The notes: generated from the letters alone by a model not told the origin. Positions 1 through 9,216 are shown, counted from the stretch's first letter. The stretch is DNA of 64,000 nucleotides from Ralstonia wenshanensis (GCF_021173085.1 NZ_CP076412.1:248001-312000); one strand, 5' to 3'. Made by a program: numbers and translations.

Positions 1-1195
1 ACGCCACCACAATCAGCGGTGGCGTTTTCCATCGCGTCAACAGCAGAAACGCAATCGCTGCAACAGCAAAATCGAGCCATGACCGCACGGCGCTCGTCCA
101 GACCGGTGTGTAAAGGGCAAACGCCAGCAATCCCACCACCGCGGCATTCACACCCGCCAGCAGCGCCGCCATGGACGGACGGGCGCGCAACGCCTGCCAG
201 TAAGGCAATGCCGCGATGACCAACAGCAAGCCCGGCAAAAAAATGCCCACCGTAGCAAGCGCAGCCCCGGCCCAGTGATTGAGCCCTGGGCCGATGGTCC
301 AGCCCAGGAATGCTGCGAAGGTGAATAGCGGTCCGGGCACGGCTTGCGCGGCACCGTAGCCGGCCAAGAAATCGTTCGACGCGACCCAACCGGGGGCAAC
401 CGTCTGCTGCTCCAGCAGCGGGAGCACGACATGCCCGCCTCCAAACACCAACGCGCCCGAACGATAGAACGCGTCGAACACCTTCGCGGGCATCCACGGA
501 TAAAGGTCCGCCACAACGGGAAGCCCGAACAGCAGCGCACAAAACAGCAGGAGGCTCACGACGCTGGCCAAGTGAGACACGCGGAATGCGCCGCCCTGCC
601 CTGCGATCGGGCCACCACGCGCCGGGCTGGACGATCGGCACAACACCAGTCCCAACACAGCGCCAATCACGATCACGGTCAGTTGCGCGTAAACGGTCGT
701 CAACGCGCTGAGCACGGCGATGCTGATTAAGGCGATGCTGGCGCGCTGCCAGTCGGGACACAGCTTGCGCGCCATGTCCCACACGGCCTGCGCCACCACC
801 GCAACGGCCACCAGCTTCAAACCGTGGATCAGGCCATTTCCGACGGGGCCGCCCAGGCTAGGCGCGACCATCGCAAAAGCCAGCAACAGCGCAACCGAAG
901 GCAGCGTAAAGCCGCACCAGGCCGCCAAACCGCCGCGCCATCCGGCCCGAAGCAGCCCGACAGAAAACCCCACCTGGCTGCTGGCAGGCCCCGGCAGAAA
1001 CTGGCACAGCCCGACCAGGTCGGTGAATGCTGCGTCGTCGAGCCAACGGCGGCGCTCCACGAACTCTCGTCGGAAGTAGCCGATATGCGCGATGGGGCCG
1101 CCGAAACTCGTAAGGCCCAGCTTGAGAAAGACCGCCAGCACTTCCAAGGCAGAGCCCGCTTGATGTGTGCGGGCCGGTGTGGCGGATGCGGTCAT
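1..1195 (-). CDS. chrA: Chromate efflux transporter ChrA (3' end cut by window edge)
   Basis: Inner-membrane CHR-family transporter expected to export chromate by proton antiport. Reading the minus strand from the ATG at 1195, 398 codons run without a stop to the left edge. The N-terminus after residue 20 reads FLKLGLTSFGGPIAHIGYFR and the second half has GGGHVVLPLLE, which are the two CHR signatures of the long, two-domain form. Long CHR proteins have about 400-450 residues, so only the C-terminal tail is missing. It is divergent from eutB with about 120 bases between them. No ChrB-type regulator is visible here. The family is sure; chromate as substrate is by family and not shown. Confidence 0.88.
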   Translation of the reverse strand, partial: MTASATPARTHQAGSALEVLAVFLKLGLTSFGGPIAHIGYFRREFVERRRWLDDAAFTDLVGLCQFLPGPASSQVGFSVGLLRAGWRGGLAAWCGFTLPSVALLLAFAMVAPSLGGPVGNGLIHGLKLVAVAVVAQAVWDMARKLCPDWQRASIALISIAVLSALTTVYAQLTVIVIGAVLGLVLCRSSSPARGGPIAGQGGAFRVSHLASVVSLLLFCALLFGLPVVADLYPWMPAKVFDAFYRSGALVFGGGHVVLPLLEQQTVAPGWVASNDFLAGYGAAQAVPGPLFTFAAFLGWTIGPGLNHWAGAALATVGIFLPGLLLVIAALPYWQALRARPSMAALLAGVNAAVVGLLAFALYTPVWTSAVRSWLDFAVAAIAFLLLTRWKTPPLIVVA

Positions 1196-1319
1196 TGGCT
1201 GGCGAGATCGACGTTTGAGACACGCGTATTAGAACATTGCCGCCGTGGCATGGAAGGCAACTAAAGTGGCAGCATAGGCATCGCCGTCACCGTCATTGGA
1301 CCCTGCCGCGTATCCCATC

Positions 1320-2702
1320 ATGCACTTTGCTCAGACCATTGGCGCACAGCGCCATGTGTTCAACGATCTCAAGACGCTGCTGGCCAAGGCCAGCCCGGCG
1401 CGCTCCGGCGACTATCTTGCGGGCCTGGCCGCCGCCAGCGAAGGCGAGCGCATGGCCGCGCGCATGGCGCTGGCAGACGTGCCGCTGTCAGTCTTCCTCA
1501 ACGAAGCGCTGGTGCCGTATGAAGACGACGAGGTCACGCGCTTGATTCTCGATCGCCACGACGCACAGGCCTTCCAGCCGATCGCCTCGCTCACTGTGGG
1601 CGAATTTCGCAACTGGCTGCTCCTGCACGAGACCGACAGCGCGACATTGGCGAGCGTCTCCGCCGGCATCACGCCGGAAATGGCCGCCGCGGTCAGCAAG
1701 CTGATGCGCAATCAGGATCTGATTTCCGTGGCCCGCAAGTGCCGCGTGGTCACACGGTTTCGCAACACCATCGGTTTGCCGGGCCGGTTGTCAGTCCGGC
1801 TGCAGCCCAATCACCCGACGGATGATCCCAAAGGCATTGCTGCGTCGATCATCGACGGCCTGCTGTATGGCTGCGGCGACGCGACCATCGGCATCAACCC
1901 TGCCGGCGACAATCTCGGCGCCATCGCTTCGCTGCTGCAATTGGTGGATGAGCTGCGCAACCGCTACGCCATTCCTACGCAGTCGTGCGTGCTGACCCAC
2001 GTGACAAACACCGTGCGCGCCATTGACCAAGGCGCGCCGGTGGACCTGGTGTTCCAGTCGGTTGCCGGCAGTGAACAAGCCAACGCAGGGTTCGGCATCA
2101 GTCTGGCCTTGCTGGCCGAGGCGCATGACGCCGCGCGGGGCCTCTCGCGAGGCACGGTTGGCAACAACGTGATGTATTTCGAGACCGGCCAGGGAAGCGC
2201 GTTGTCGGCCAATGCGCACCACGGCGTCGATCAGCAAACCATGGAGGCGCGTGCCTATGCGGTGGCCCGGGCGTTTTCGCCTTTGCTGGTGAATACGGTC
2301 GTCGGCTTTATCGGGCCGGAGTATCTCTACGACGGCAAGCAGATCATCCGCGCCGGATTGGAAGACCACTTCTGCGGCAAGCTGATGGGCCTGCCGATGG
2401 GCTGCGACGTCTGCTACACCAACCACGCAGAAGCCGATCAGGACGACATGGATACGCTGCTCACGCTGTTTGGCGTGGCGGGCATCCATTTCATCATGGG
2501 CGTGCCGGGCGCCGACGACATCATGCTGAACTACCAGAGCACGTCGTTTCATGACGCACTTTATCTGCGCGACACGCTCGGCCTGCGGCCCGCACCGGAG
2601 TTCGAGGCATGGCTGCAAAGCATGGGCATCGTCGATGCTGCCGGCCGCCTGCAAGACGCCACGGCGCGGCAGCCGCTGCTGCAGTTGGCCCACGCGCTGT
2701 GA
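1320..2702 (+). CDS. eutB: Ethanolamine ammonia-lyase large subunit
   Basis: Cobalamin-dependent enzyme splitting ethanolamine into acetaldehyde and ammonia; this is the TIM-barrel catalytic subunit of the EutBC complex. It has 460 residues. Visible active-site segments match the enteric enzyme: RLQPN, the glutamate in ETGQGSALSA, and MGCDVCYTNH. The start is the ATG at 1320, because the N-terminus then aligns residue for residue with E. coli EutB; an in-frame TTG at 1296 would add eight residues. eutC follows after 20 bases. No permease, reactivase or microcompartment genes lie nearby, so this is the simple cytoplasmic version used for nitrogen supply (inference). Confidence 0.96.
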   Translation: MHFAQTIGAQRHVFNDLKTLLAKASPARSGDYLAGLAAASEGERMAARMALADVPLSVFLNEALVPYEDDEVTRLILDRHDAQAFQPIASLTVGEFRNWLLLHETDSATLASVSAGITPEMAAAVSKLMRNQDLISVARKCRVVTRFRNTIGLPGRLSVRLQPNHPTDDPKGIAASIIDGLLYGCGDATIGINPAGDNLGAIASLLQLVDELRNRYAIPTQSCVLTHVTNTVRAIDQGAPVDLVFQSVAGSEQANAGFGISLALLAEAHDAARGLSRGTVGNNVMYFETGQGSALSANAHHGVDQQTMEARAYAVARAFSPLLVNTVVGFIGPEYLYDGKQIIRAGLEDHFCGKLMGLPMGCDVCYTNHAEADQDDMDTLLTLFGVAGIHFIMGVPGADDIMLNYQSTSFHDALYLRDTLGLRPAPEFEAWLQSMGIVDAAGRLQDATARQPLLQLAHAL

Positions 2703-2722
2703 ATCCCGCCGGGAAGCCGAAC

Positions 2723-3514
2723 ATGCCAAAACACCCCCTCGTTCAGCCGAATCCGTGGACGCATCTGCGCGCCTTTACCGACGCCCGTATTGCGTTGGGT
2801 CGCGCCGGCAACAGCCAGACGACCGACGCCGTGCTCGCGTTTGGCGTGGCGCATGCCCAGGCGCGCGATGCCGTGCATTTGCCGCTCGATAGCACCGCGT
2901 TGTCGTCCGCGCTTGGGCAGGCAGGCTTCACCGCATTGGACGTACACAGCGCGGCGGCTGACCGCGCCCAGTACCTGCGCCGTCCCGATCTTGGACGCCG
3001 GCTTGACGATGCGAGCCACGCAAGACTCGACGCGTTGCGGCCAGCACAGCCATTCGACGTTGTTTTCGTGATTGCCGATGGGCTCTCCGCATTGGCGGCG
3101 CAACGCCACGGCGTGCCGCTCCTGTGCTGCGTGCGCGATCGTCTGCCGCGCGACTGGTCGATCGGCCCCGTCGTGATCGCCAGGCAATCCCGTGTTGCGC
3201 TGGGGGACGAGATCGGTGCGTTGCTTGGCGCCCGGCAGGTCGTGATGCTGATCGGTGAGCGGCCGGGGCTGAGTTCGCCAGACAGCCTGGGCATTTACTT
3301 GACCTACGCGCCGCGCGTTGGGTGCTCCGATGCGCAGCGCAACTGCATCTCGAATGTGCGGCCGGCAGGCCTGACCTATGACCAGGCAGCGAGCCGGCTG
3401 GTGTTCCTGCTCAACGGCGCACTGGCGCTCGGCCGCAGCGGCGTGGACCTGAAGGACGACACCCCAGCCGCTGCCCCGGGTACAACCCAACTTGCCGAAC
3501 GTCACAACCCGTGA
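2723..3514 (+). CDS. eutC: Ethanolamine ammonia-lyase small subunit
   Basis: Small subunit that completes the adenosylcobalamin site of EutBC. It has 263 residues, a normal family length. It starts with MPKHPLVQPNPWTHLRAFTD, in which the PWTHLRAFTDARIALGR stretch is the conserved EutC N-terminus. IGERPGLSSPDSLGIYLTY and a CSDAQRNCISNV segment are typical C-terminal marks. A GGGAAG sequence precedes the ATG at 2723. It lies 20 bases after eutB and is surely co-transcribed with it. The frame is open upstream into eutB but that part has no EutC similarity, so the internal ATG is used. Confidence 0.95.
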   Translation: MPKHPLVQPNPWTHLRAFTDARIALGRAGNSQTTDAVLAFGVAHAQARDAVHLPLDSTALSSALGQAGFTALDVHSAAADRAQYLRRPDLGRRLDDASHARLDALRPAQPFDVVFVIADGLSALAAQRHGVPLLCCVRDRLPRDWSIGPVVIARQSRVALGDEIGALLGARQVVMLIGERPGLSSPDSLGIYLTYAPRVGCSDAQRNCISNVRPAGLTYDQAASRLVFLLNGALALGRSGVDLKDDTPAAAPGTTQLAERHNP

Positions 3515-3588
3515 CACACTCCCTCCCGCTGCCCACACCGGCAGCACGCAGGCGCGGCTGACGCACCAACGACAGCTGCAACACGCCG

Positions 3589-3680
3589 CAGGAGAGACCG
3601 GGCTTAACGCGCACACGCGCAACGCCTGGCGCCGATGGAGCAACCACCCCGGAAACTCTCAGGCAAAAGGACTGTGGCGT
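3589..3680 (+). promoter_or_regulatory. Glycine riboswitch, aptamer I
   Basis: First of two tandem glycine aptamers in the leader of the downstream dehydrogenase gene. Diagnostic pieces are GGAGAG at 3591, GGAGCAA at 3637 and CTCTCAGGCAAAAGGAC at 3656-3672. These match the conserved core of the glycine (gcvT) riboswitch class. The boundaries are approximate because I judged the P1 stem by eye. Confidence 0.9.
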
Positions 3681-3690
3681 CGACTGCGAA

Positions 3691-3786
3691 TCTGGAGAGA
3701 GGCGTGCACGCGCGCGCCCACCGAAGGGGATGGCGCCAGCGCTGCTGACGCCCAAGCTCTCAGGTCCCGAGACAGATGGGGTGAGC
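3691..3786 (+). promoter_or_regulatory. Glycine riboswitch, aptamer II
   Basis: Second aptamer of the tandem pair, separated from the first by a short linker as usual. It contains GGAGAG at 3693, CACCGAAGGGGATGG around 3718-3732, and CTCTCAGGTCCCGAGACAG around 3757-3776. It ends about 45 bases before the ATG at 3830, so it probably acts on expression of that gene, in this class normally turning it on when glycine is present. Confidence 0.9.
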
Positions 3787-3829
3787 CGACCGGATCGTCC
3801 GGTCATGACATCACTCCATAGGGACCGCC

Positions 3830-5083
3830 ATGACGCACATCGTCATCGTCGGCGCCGGCATATCCGGCGTCACCACTGCTTACACGCTCTCGCAACTCGG
3901 CTATCAGGTCACGGTGCTCGACCGCCACCTGTATCCGGCCATGGAAACCTCGTTCGCCAACGGCGGGCAGCTTTCCGCCAGCAACGCTGAAGTCTGGAAC
4001 AGCACCGGCACGCTGCTCAAGGGCATCAAATGGATGCTGCGCAACGACGCCCCGCTGCTGCTCAATCCCAAGCCGTCGTGGCATAAGTATTCGTGGATCG
4101 GTGAGTTCGTGGCCAGCATCGCGCACTACCGCCGCAACACCATCGAAACCACGCGCATGGCCATCGAGGCCCGCAAGCATCTGTTTGCCATGGCTGAGCG
4201 TGAGCAGATCGATTTCGACCTACAGAAGCGCGGCATTCTGCACGTCTATCACGACAAGGCGAGCTTTGCGGCAGCAGGCAAGGCCAACGCCCTGCTTGTC
4301 GCCGGCGGGCTTGAACGCCACGCCGTGAGCCCCGAAGACATTGCCGCCATCGAGCCCACACTGCGGGGCAACTACTACGGCGGCTATTTCACAGAGTCCG
4401 ATGCCACCGGCGACATCCACAAGTTCACGCGCGGTCTCGCGCAGGCGTGCGAAAAGCGCGGCGTGCGCTTCATGCAAGGTGTGGATGTCCGCGATGTGCA
4501 AACCACTGAAGGCGGCGTTCGCCTCCTGCTGCAGACCACGCTCGATGACCGCCTTTCCACCAGCGAAGCGAATGTCGTGCAGGACGTTGCCGCCGATGCG
4601 ATGGTCGTGTGCGCGGGCGTCGGCAGCCGGCATATCGCGCAAATGGTGGGCGATCGCATCAACGTGTATCCGGTCAAGGGTTATTCGATCACGGTGCACC
4701 TGGACGACGAAGCCAGCGTGCAAGGCGCGCCATGGGTCAGCCTGCTCGATGAAAGCGCGAAGATCGTGACCAGCCGACTTGGCACCGGCCGCTTCCGCGT
4801 GGCCGGCACGGCCGAGTTCAACGGTTACAACCGCGATATCCGCGCGGATCGTATCGAACCCTTGGTGGCCTGGACGCGGCGCAACTTCGCCATTGGCACG
4901 TCGCGCGTGGTGCCGTGGGCCGGCTTGCGTCCGATGATGCCGGACATGATGCCGCGCGTTGGCCGTGGGCGGCATGGGCGCGTGTTCTACAACACGGGCC
5001 ACGGGCATCTGGGTTGGACGCTATCGGGCGCCACCGCCGCAATGGTGGGCGACGTGATCGCGCGAGATTGCCCGCTGCATTGA
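3830..5083 (+). CDS. dadA: D-amino acid dehydrogenase, glycine-riboswitch controlled
   Basis: FAD-dependent membrane-peripheral dehydrogenase that oxidises D-amino acids (and possibly glycine) to 2-oxo acids and ammonia, passing electrons to quinone. It has 417 residues, the normal DadA size. The N-terminus has the Rossmann motif VGAGISGVTTAYTLSQLG; ETSFANGGQLSASNAEVWN and the C-terminal NTGHGHLGWTLSGATA are DadA signatures. The gene stands alone between a tandem glycine riboswitch and a bidirectional terminator; there is no alanine racemase beside it. The riboswitch suggests the physiological substrate is glycine or a glycine-linked amino acid (inference), so glycine oxidase-like activity is possible. 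Confidence 0.88.
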   Translation: MTHIVIVGAGISGVTTAYTLSQLGYQVTVLDRHLYPAMETSFANGGQLSASNAEVWNSTGTLLKGIKWMLRNDAPLLLNPKPSWHKYSWIGEFVASIAHYRRNTIETTRMAIEARKHLFAMAEREQIDFDLQKRGILHVYHDKASFAAAGKANALLVAGGLERHAVSPEDIAAIEPTLRGNYYGGYFTESDATGDIHKFTRGLAQACEKRGVRFMQGVDVRDVQTTEGGVRLLLQTTLDDRLSTSEANVVQDVAADAMVVCAGVGSRHIAQMVGDRINVYPVKGYSITVHLDDEASVQGAPWVSLLDESAKIVTSRLGTGRFRVAGTAEFNGYNRDIRADRIEPLVAWTRRNFAIGTSRVVPWAGLRPMMPDMMPRVGRGRHGRVFYNTGHGHLGWTLSGATAAMVGDVIARDCPLH

Positions 5084-5094
5084 TCGCGGCAAAC

Positions 5095-5128
5095 GAAAAA
5101 GCCCGCCGGGACGCTGGCGGGCTTTTTC
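5095..5128. terminator. Bidirectional rho-independent terminator
   Basis: GCCCGCC at 5101-5107 pairs with GGCGGGC at 5116-5122. It is flanked by AAAAA on the left and TTTTT on the right, so it can end both the dadA transcript and the convergent porin transcript. Confidence 0.9.
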
Positions 5129-5150
5129 ATTGCGAGAACGAACCAAGCGA

Positions 5151-6215
5151 TCAGAACTTGTGCCGCACGCCCAGCATCACGCCCAGGCGCGAGTTGTTGC
5201 CGTACAGGTTGCCGGAGTTGTTGAATGCGGCGGCGCTGTCCAACGCCACCCAACTACCCTGCAGATGCGTGTAGTCCACCTCGGCATACACATCGGTGCG
5301 CTTGCTGAAGGCGTAGTCGAGCATACCGGCAGTGGTGAGGCGCTTGCCGCTGGTATCGAGGTGCTTCATCCAGTCGTACTGCACGGTGCCAATGAAGCTC
5401 AGCGCGCCGGAGATCGGCACCTTCGCGCCCACATAGGCAGCCTGGTTCTTGTAGTCGGCCACGTCGAGGCGGCTGTTCGTATAGCCGAGGTACCACGTGG
5501 CAATCGATGTATCCAGCTTGCCGCCAAAGCCCCAGACCGTCTGCTTGCTGGCCAGCGCTGCCGGCACCGCACCGAAGAACGCCGATGACACATCGTGGGT
5601 GACCTGGTACACCGCGCCCACTTCAGCCGGCCCCGTGCTGTAGACGATCGAGCCGGCGCCCGCCGAACTCTTGCTGAAGCTGCCCGCTGCTTCGCCAAAG
5701 GTCCATGCACCGGCCAGTTGCAGCCCGCCGAACGACTTGATGTATTTGACCGTGTTGTCGTAACGCAGGCCGGTGTAGTTGCCGCCCTGGTAGCCGACGA
5801 TGGAGTTGTTGGCGAACGCCATCGCCTCGTATGAAGACAGCACTTCATGCGCCAGCGTGTATTGGCGGCCGAGGTACAGCTTGCCGTAGTCGCCTTCCAG
5901 GCCAACCACCGCGGTGCGCCCGAACAGACGCCCGCCCTGCTGGCTGCTTCCGGTGTCCGGCGAGAAACCGGATTCAAGAATGAACAGGGCCTTGGTGCCG
6001 CCGCCCAGATCTTCGGTGCCGCGCAAGCCCCAGCGGCTGCCGGTCAGGACCCCGTCCGTCATCTGCAGATTGTGGTTGCCCGCTGCGTTCTCATGTGTGC
6101 TGTAGCGGATGGTGGTGTCGATCAGTCCGTAGAGCGTGACACCGCCGGCGGTTTGCGCTGCTGCTGGCAGGCTCGTGGCTCCGAGCACCAATGCGGCAAT
6201 CATTGTCTTGTTCAT
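5151..6215 (-). CDS. Gram-negative porin, outer membrane (Burkholderiaceae type)
   Basis: Trimeric outer-membrane beta-barrel for diffusion of small solutes. It has 354 residues, a signal peptide ending near SLPAAAQTAG, then GVTLYGLIDTTIRY and SRWGLRGTEDLGGG, both hallmarks of the Burkholderia/Ralstonia porin family. It ends in a terminal phenylalanine (VRHKF), the BAM-recognised strand. It lies 125 bases downstream of quiC on the same strand and shares its downstream terminator with dadA. The position suggests it may help uptake of quinate, shikimate or related aromatic acids (inference); many porins of this family are general. Confidence 0.9.
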   Translation of the reverse strand: MNKTMIAALVLGATSLPAAAQTAGGVTLYGLIDTTIRYSTHENAAGNHNLQMTDGVLTGSRWGLRGTEDLGGGTKALFILESGFSPDTGSSQQGGRLFGRTAVVGLEGDYGKLYLGRQYTLAHEVLSSYEAMAFANNSIVGYQGGNYTGLRYDNTVKYIKSFGGLQLAGAWTFGEAAGSFSKSSAGAGSIVYSTGPAEVGAVYQVTHDVSSAFFGAVPAALASKQTVWGFGGKLDTSIATWYLGYTNSRLDVADYKNQAAYVGAKVPISGALSFIGTVQYDWMKHLDTSGKRLTTAGMLDYAFSKRTDVYAEVDYTHLQGSWVALDSAAAFNNSGNLYGNNSRLGVMLGVRHKF

Positions 6216-6340
6216 GGCTCCCTTGTCTCCTTTTCTCGATATGACGGGTGTGGATGTGCGATGGCCGCCCGCGCAGCCGTTGCTACGTTGAAATCGCCCA
6301 TGACTGCACTGGCCACGGGCGTGGGATTCGTGGTGTGGGT

Positions 6341-8224
6341 TCAGCCGCCCGGGTTAGGGCCGTGGCGACTCAGTTGCGCCTGCACCGCCATACGCACGGC
6401 AGCGTTTGCAGCGCCATAGCCCAGGTAGCCGTTGCGCTGGACAAGCTCGAAGAAGAAGCGGTCGCGAAAGGGTTCGGTGTAGGCGTGCAGAAAATCGCCG
6501 TGCGGGTCGCGGTCGTAGAGCAGACCGTCGTCGTGCAGGCGGGTGAGCAGCGCGTCATCCAGCCCAAGCCGGGCGGCAACATCGTCGTAATAGTTCTCTG
6601 GCACGTGCTGCAGGCGGGCCGCGCCACGGTCGATCGTCTCCATGGTCTCGAACAGCCGCTCCGTGCGGAACGCAATGTGATGCACCCCCGAGCCCGCGTA
6701 GGCGGCGATGAACCTGCCCGTGGCTGTGCGCCCGCTTTCCGACACGTTGAGGGGAATCCGCACGTTGCGGTCCGGGCTCACCATCGCCCGGCTTTTCACG
6801 AGGCCGTACGGATCGGCAATCTCCTGTACGGCTTCGGCGTGCATGCCGAAGATGGCCCGGTAGAACAGCACAAAGCTGTCGAGCCGGTGCGCGGGCAGCG
6901 CCTGCGCAACATGGTCAATCGATGCCCACCCCGCTGCATCCTCTTGCACGCCAGGATGCAAGACAAAATCGCTTTCGTAGATGCTGCGATCGGCCTCGCG
7001 ATCGTCGATCAGATAGAGCAGCGTGCCATCGGGCCCGCGCAGCGCGGGAATGCTGCGCTCAGTCGGCCCCACCGGCCCGCGCCACTCCTGGGCGCACAAC
7101 TCGCGTGCGCGTGCGATGGCGCGCTCGGCATCGTCCACCTTCAGGCCAATCGCACAGACAGATGGCCCGTGTAGCTGAAAGTGCTCCGACGCCGCGCTGT
7201 CCTGCTCCATGTTCAGGATCACGTTGACGCGACCTTGCCGATACAGGTCCACGGCCTTGGAGCGGTGGTGCCCGGCAAGAGCAAAACCCAGTGCACGCAG
7301 GCGCGTTTCAAGCTCACGCCCTGCCGCGGCATCCACGGCAAACTCCAGGAAATCCACGCCTTCAAACCGGGCTGCCGCCGGCAGTTCCGCACCCCCAGCT
7401 TCGGACTCCAGCCAGAGGAGCGAACGCATGCCGTCCTGCGCCGTCAACCGTGCGGGCGCCGACCGGAATTCGTCATTGAAGACTTCGAGCGACAGCGGCC
7501 CGGCATAGCCTGCGGCAAGCAAGTCTCGCGCAAAGCCCGTCACCGCCAGATCGCCCTGCCCCGGGAAGTTACGGTGATGCCGACTCCAGGACAGCACGTC
7601 CATCGACAACTTCGGGGCATCCGCAAACTGCACGAAGAAGAGCTTCTCCGCCGGCACGTCGTGAATGCCATCCAGCGTGTCACCCAGCGACAGCGTATGG
7701 AAGCTGTCGAGAATCAGCCCGAGCGCCGGGTGGTCAGCCTGCCGCACGATCTGCCAGGCTTGGCGCCAAGTCCGGGTGTGTCGCCCCCAGGCAAGCGCCT
7801 CATAACCCACGCGCAGCCCGCGCCGCGCCGCTGCTTCTGCCATCTGACGCAGGTCGTCCGCCGCGCGCGCCGGATCATCGATGGCGATGTCCTGCACGTT
7901 GCTGCAGACCAGTACCGTCTCGACGCCCAACTCGGCCATCACGTCGAACTTACGCTCGGCGCGTGCCAGGTTACGTGCGAGCTGTTCGCCGGGCATTGCC
8001 TCGAAATCGCGGAACGGCTGGTACAGCATGATCGCCAGCCCAAGTTCCGCCGCCATTTGCCGCACGCGCGCCGGCGATCCGTCGAAATTCAACAGATCGT
8101 TCTCGAATATCTCGACACCGTCGAAGCCCGCGGCGGCCGCAGCTTCCAGCTTTTCAGGCAACGTGCCGGACAGGCACACGGTGGCGATGCATTTGGGATG
8201 GCGCCCTGCGCGTAGCGAATTCAT
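6341..8224 (-). CDS. quiC: 3-dehydroshikimate dehydratase fused to an HPPD-like domain (QuiC)
   Basis: Converts 3-dehydroshikimate to protocatechuate, the step that feeds quinate/shikimate into the beta-ketoadipate route. It has 627 residues in two parts. The N-terminal TIM barrel (about 1-280) has IATVCLSGTLPEKLEAAAAA, AGFDGVEIFENDLL, YEALAWG, LILDSFHTLSLG and LEVFNDEF, carrying the likely metal ligands. The C-terminal part (about 310-627) is a vicinal-oxygen-chelate domain like 4-hydroxyphenylpyruvate dioxygenase, with IDHVAQAL, VHHIAFRTERL and FFELVQRNG supplying a full His-His-Glu set. The start at 8224 is by similarity to other QuiC proteins; an upstream in-frame ATG at 8272 would add 16 residues. 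It is divergent from the IclR regulator across a PcaR-like box. Confidence 0.92.
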   Translation of the reverse strand: MNSLRAGRHPKCIATVCLSGTLPEKLEAAAAAGFDGVEIFENDLLNFDGSPARVRQMAAELGLAIMLYQPFRDFEAMPGEQLARNLARAERKFDVMAELGVETVLVCSNVQDIAIDDPARAADDLRQMAEAAARRGLRVGYEALAWGRHTRTWRQAWQIVRQADHPALGLILDSFHTLSLGDTLDGIHDVPAEKLFFVQFADAPKLSMDVLSWSRHHRNFPGQGDLAVTGFARDLLAAGYAGPLSLEVFNDEFRSAPARLTAQDGMRSLLWLESEAGGAELPAAARFEGVDFLEFAVDAAAGRELETRLRALGFALAGHHRSKAVDLYRQGRVNVILNMEQDSAASEHFQLHGPSVCAIGLKVDDAERAIARARELCAQEWRGPVGPTERSIPALRGPDGTLLYLIDDREADRSIYESDFVLHPGVQEDAAGWASIDHVAQALPAHRLDSFVLFYRAIFGMHAEAVQEIADPYGLVKSRAMVSPDRNVRIPLNVSESGRTATGRFIAAYAGSGVHHIAFRTERLFETMETIDRGAARLQHVPENYYDDVAARLGLDDALLTRLHDDGLLYDRDPHGDFLHAYTEPFRDRFFFELVQRNGYLGYGAANAAVRMAVQAQLSRHGPNPGG

Positions 8225-8301
8225 GGCAATGCGTTGGTCTGACGATGCCCGCAGCGTAGGTGGGCGCACCATCCCTTCACAAGCGGCATTCGCGCAACAA
8301 C

Positions 8302-8316
8302 GTGCGATGATCGTAC
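8302..8316. promoter_or_regulatory. PcaR-like operator between quiC and iclR
   Basis: GTGCGATGATCGTAC is a 15-base palindrome with one mismatched pair. It lies 78 bases before the quiC start and 40 bases before the iclR start. The same pattern recurs at 9217-9231 before the transporter gene. IclR proteins of the PcaR/PobR branch bind 15-base palindromes of this shape. Confidence 0.7.
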
Positions 8317-8355
8317 AATCGTGCGCACATATCGCTCGTTTTTAGGGTTATCGCC

Positions 8356-9123
8356 ATGACGAAGGAACCGCTGAACCGGCGCGACTGGATCGCCGGGCTG
8401 GAAAAAGGGCTCGCCATCCTGGAGGCCTTCGACCACGAGCACCCGCGGCTGACGCCCACCCAGGCCGCTGAATTGACCGGCCTGACCCGCACGGCCGCGC
8501 GCCGCTACCTGCTCACGCTCGAACACCTGGGCTACCTCACCAGCGAAGGCACGCTGTTCAGCCTGACGCCGCGCGTGCTGAAGGTGGGCTGGTCCTACTT
8601 CGATTCGGCGCGCTTGCCGCGCACGGTGCAGCCCTTCCTGCAACAGGTGACCGCCGCCGTGGGCGAAGTGGCATACCTCAGCGTGCTGGACGATTGGGAA
8701 CTCGTTTTCATTTCGCGCACCAGCACAAGCCGGGTCATGAGCACGGGATTCGTGCTCGGTGCGCGTGTGCCGGCGCCGCTCGCCTCGGCCGGCGTGATGA
8801 TGCTGGCGGCGCAACCCGAGCAGAAGGTCAAGGCGTGGCTGGAAACCTGTGTGCTGACGCCCTACACGCCTTACACGATCCTGCAGCGGGACCGCCTGTT
8901 CGATGAAATCCGCAAGGCCGGCCGGCAGGACTACGCCGTGGTCGAACAGCAATTGCAGATTGGCGTGCGTGGTGTGGCGGTGCCATTGCGCGATCGGCAT
9001 GGCAACGTGATTGCCGCGCTGAGCGTGAACATGCAAGTCGGTGAAGAAACCACCGAGCACGCCTTGCAGCGCGTGTTGCAGGTGCTTCAAGACACTGCGC
9101 TGTCGATCATGCGTGTGCTTTAG
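8356..9123 (+). CDS. IclR-family transcriptional regulator (PcaR/PobR branch)
   Basis: DNA-binding regulator of an aromatic-acid pathway, 255 residues. The N-terminal winged helix (about 10-75) holds GLEKGLAILEAF and LTPTQAAELTGLTRTAARRY; the C-terminal effector domain (about 85-250) has VGEVAYLSVLDDWELVFISR and GVRGVAVPLRDRHGNVIAAL. The RBS is AGGG before the ATG at 8356. It is divergent from quiC and followed by the MFS and dehydrogenase genes. With a PcaR-like box in both intergenic regions it very likely controls the whole island and itself. The effector is unknown; protocatechuate, quinate or dehydroshikimate are the natural candidates. Confidence 0.9.
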   Translation: MTKEPLNRRDWIAGLEKGLAILEAFDHEHPRLTPTQAAELTGLTRTAARRYLLTLEHLGYLTSEGTLFSLTPRVLKVGWSYFDSARLPRTVQPFLQQVTAAVGEVAYLSVLDDWELVFISRTSTSRVMSTGFVLGARVPAPLASAGVMMLAAQPEQKVKAWLETCVLTPYTPYTILQRDRLFDEIRKAGRQDYAVVEQQLQIGVRGVAVPLRDRHGNVIAALSVNMQVGEETTEHALQRVLQVLQDTALSIMRVL

Positions 9124-9216
9124 GTCGCGGCGGATTTCCGGCCCGCCAAGCCCTGTTCTTTGACACACCTACGGACTCGGAAAAACCCTTGAGTCGTACG
9201 TTATTCGCACCACATT

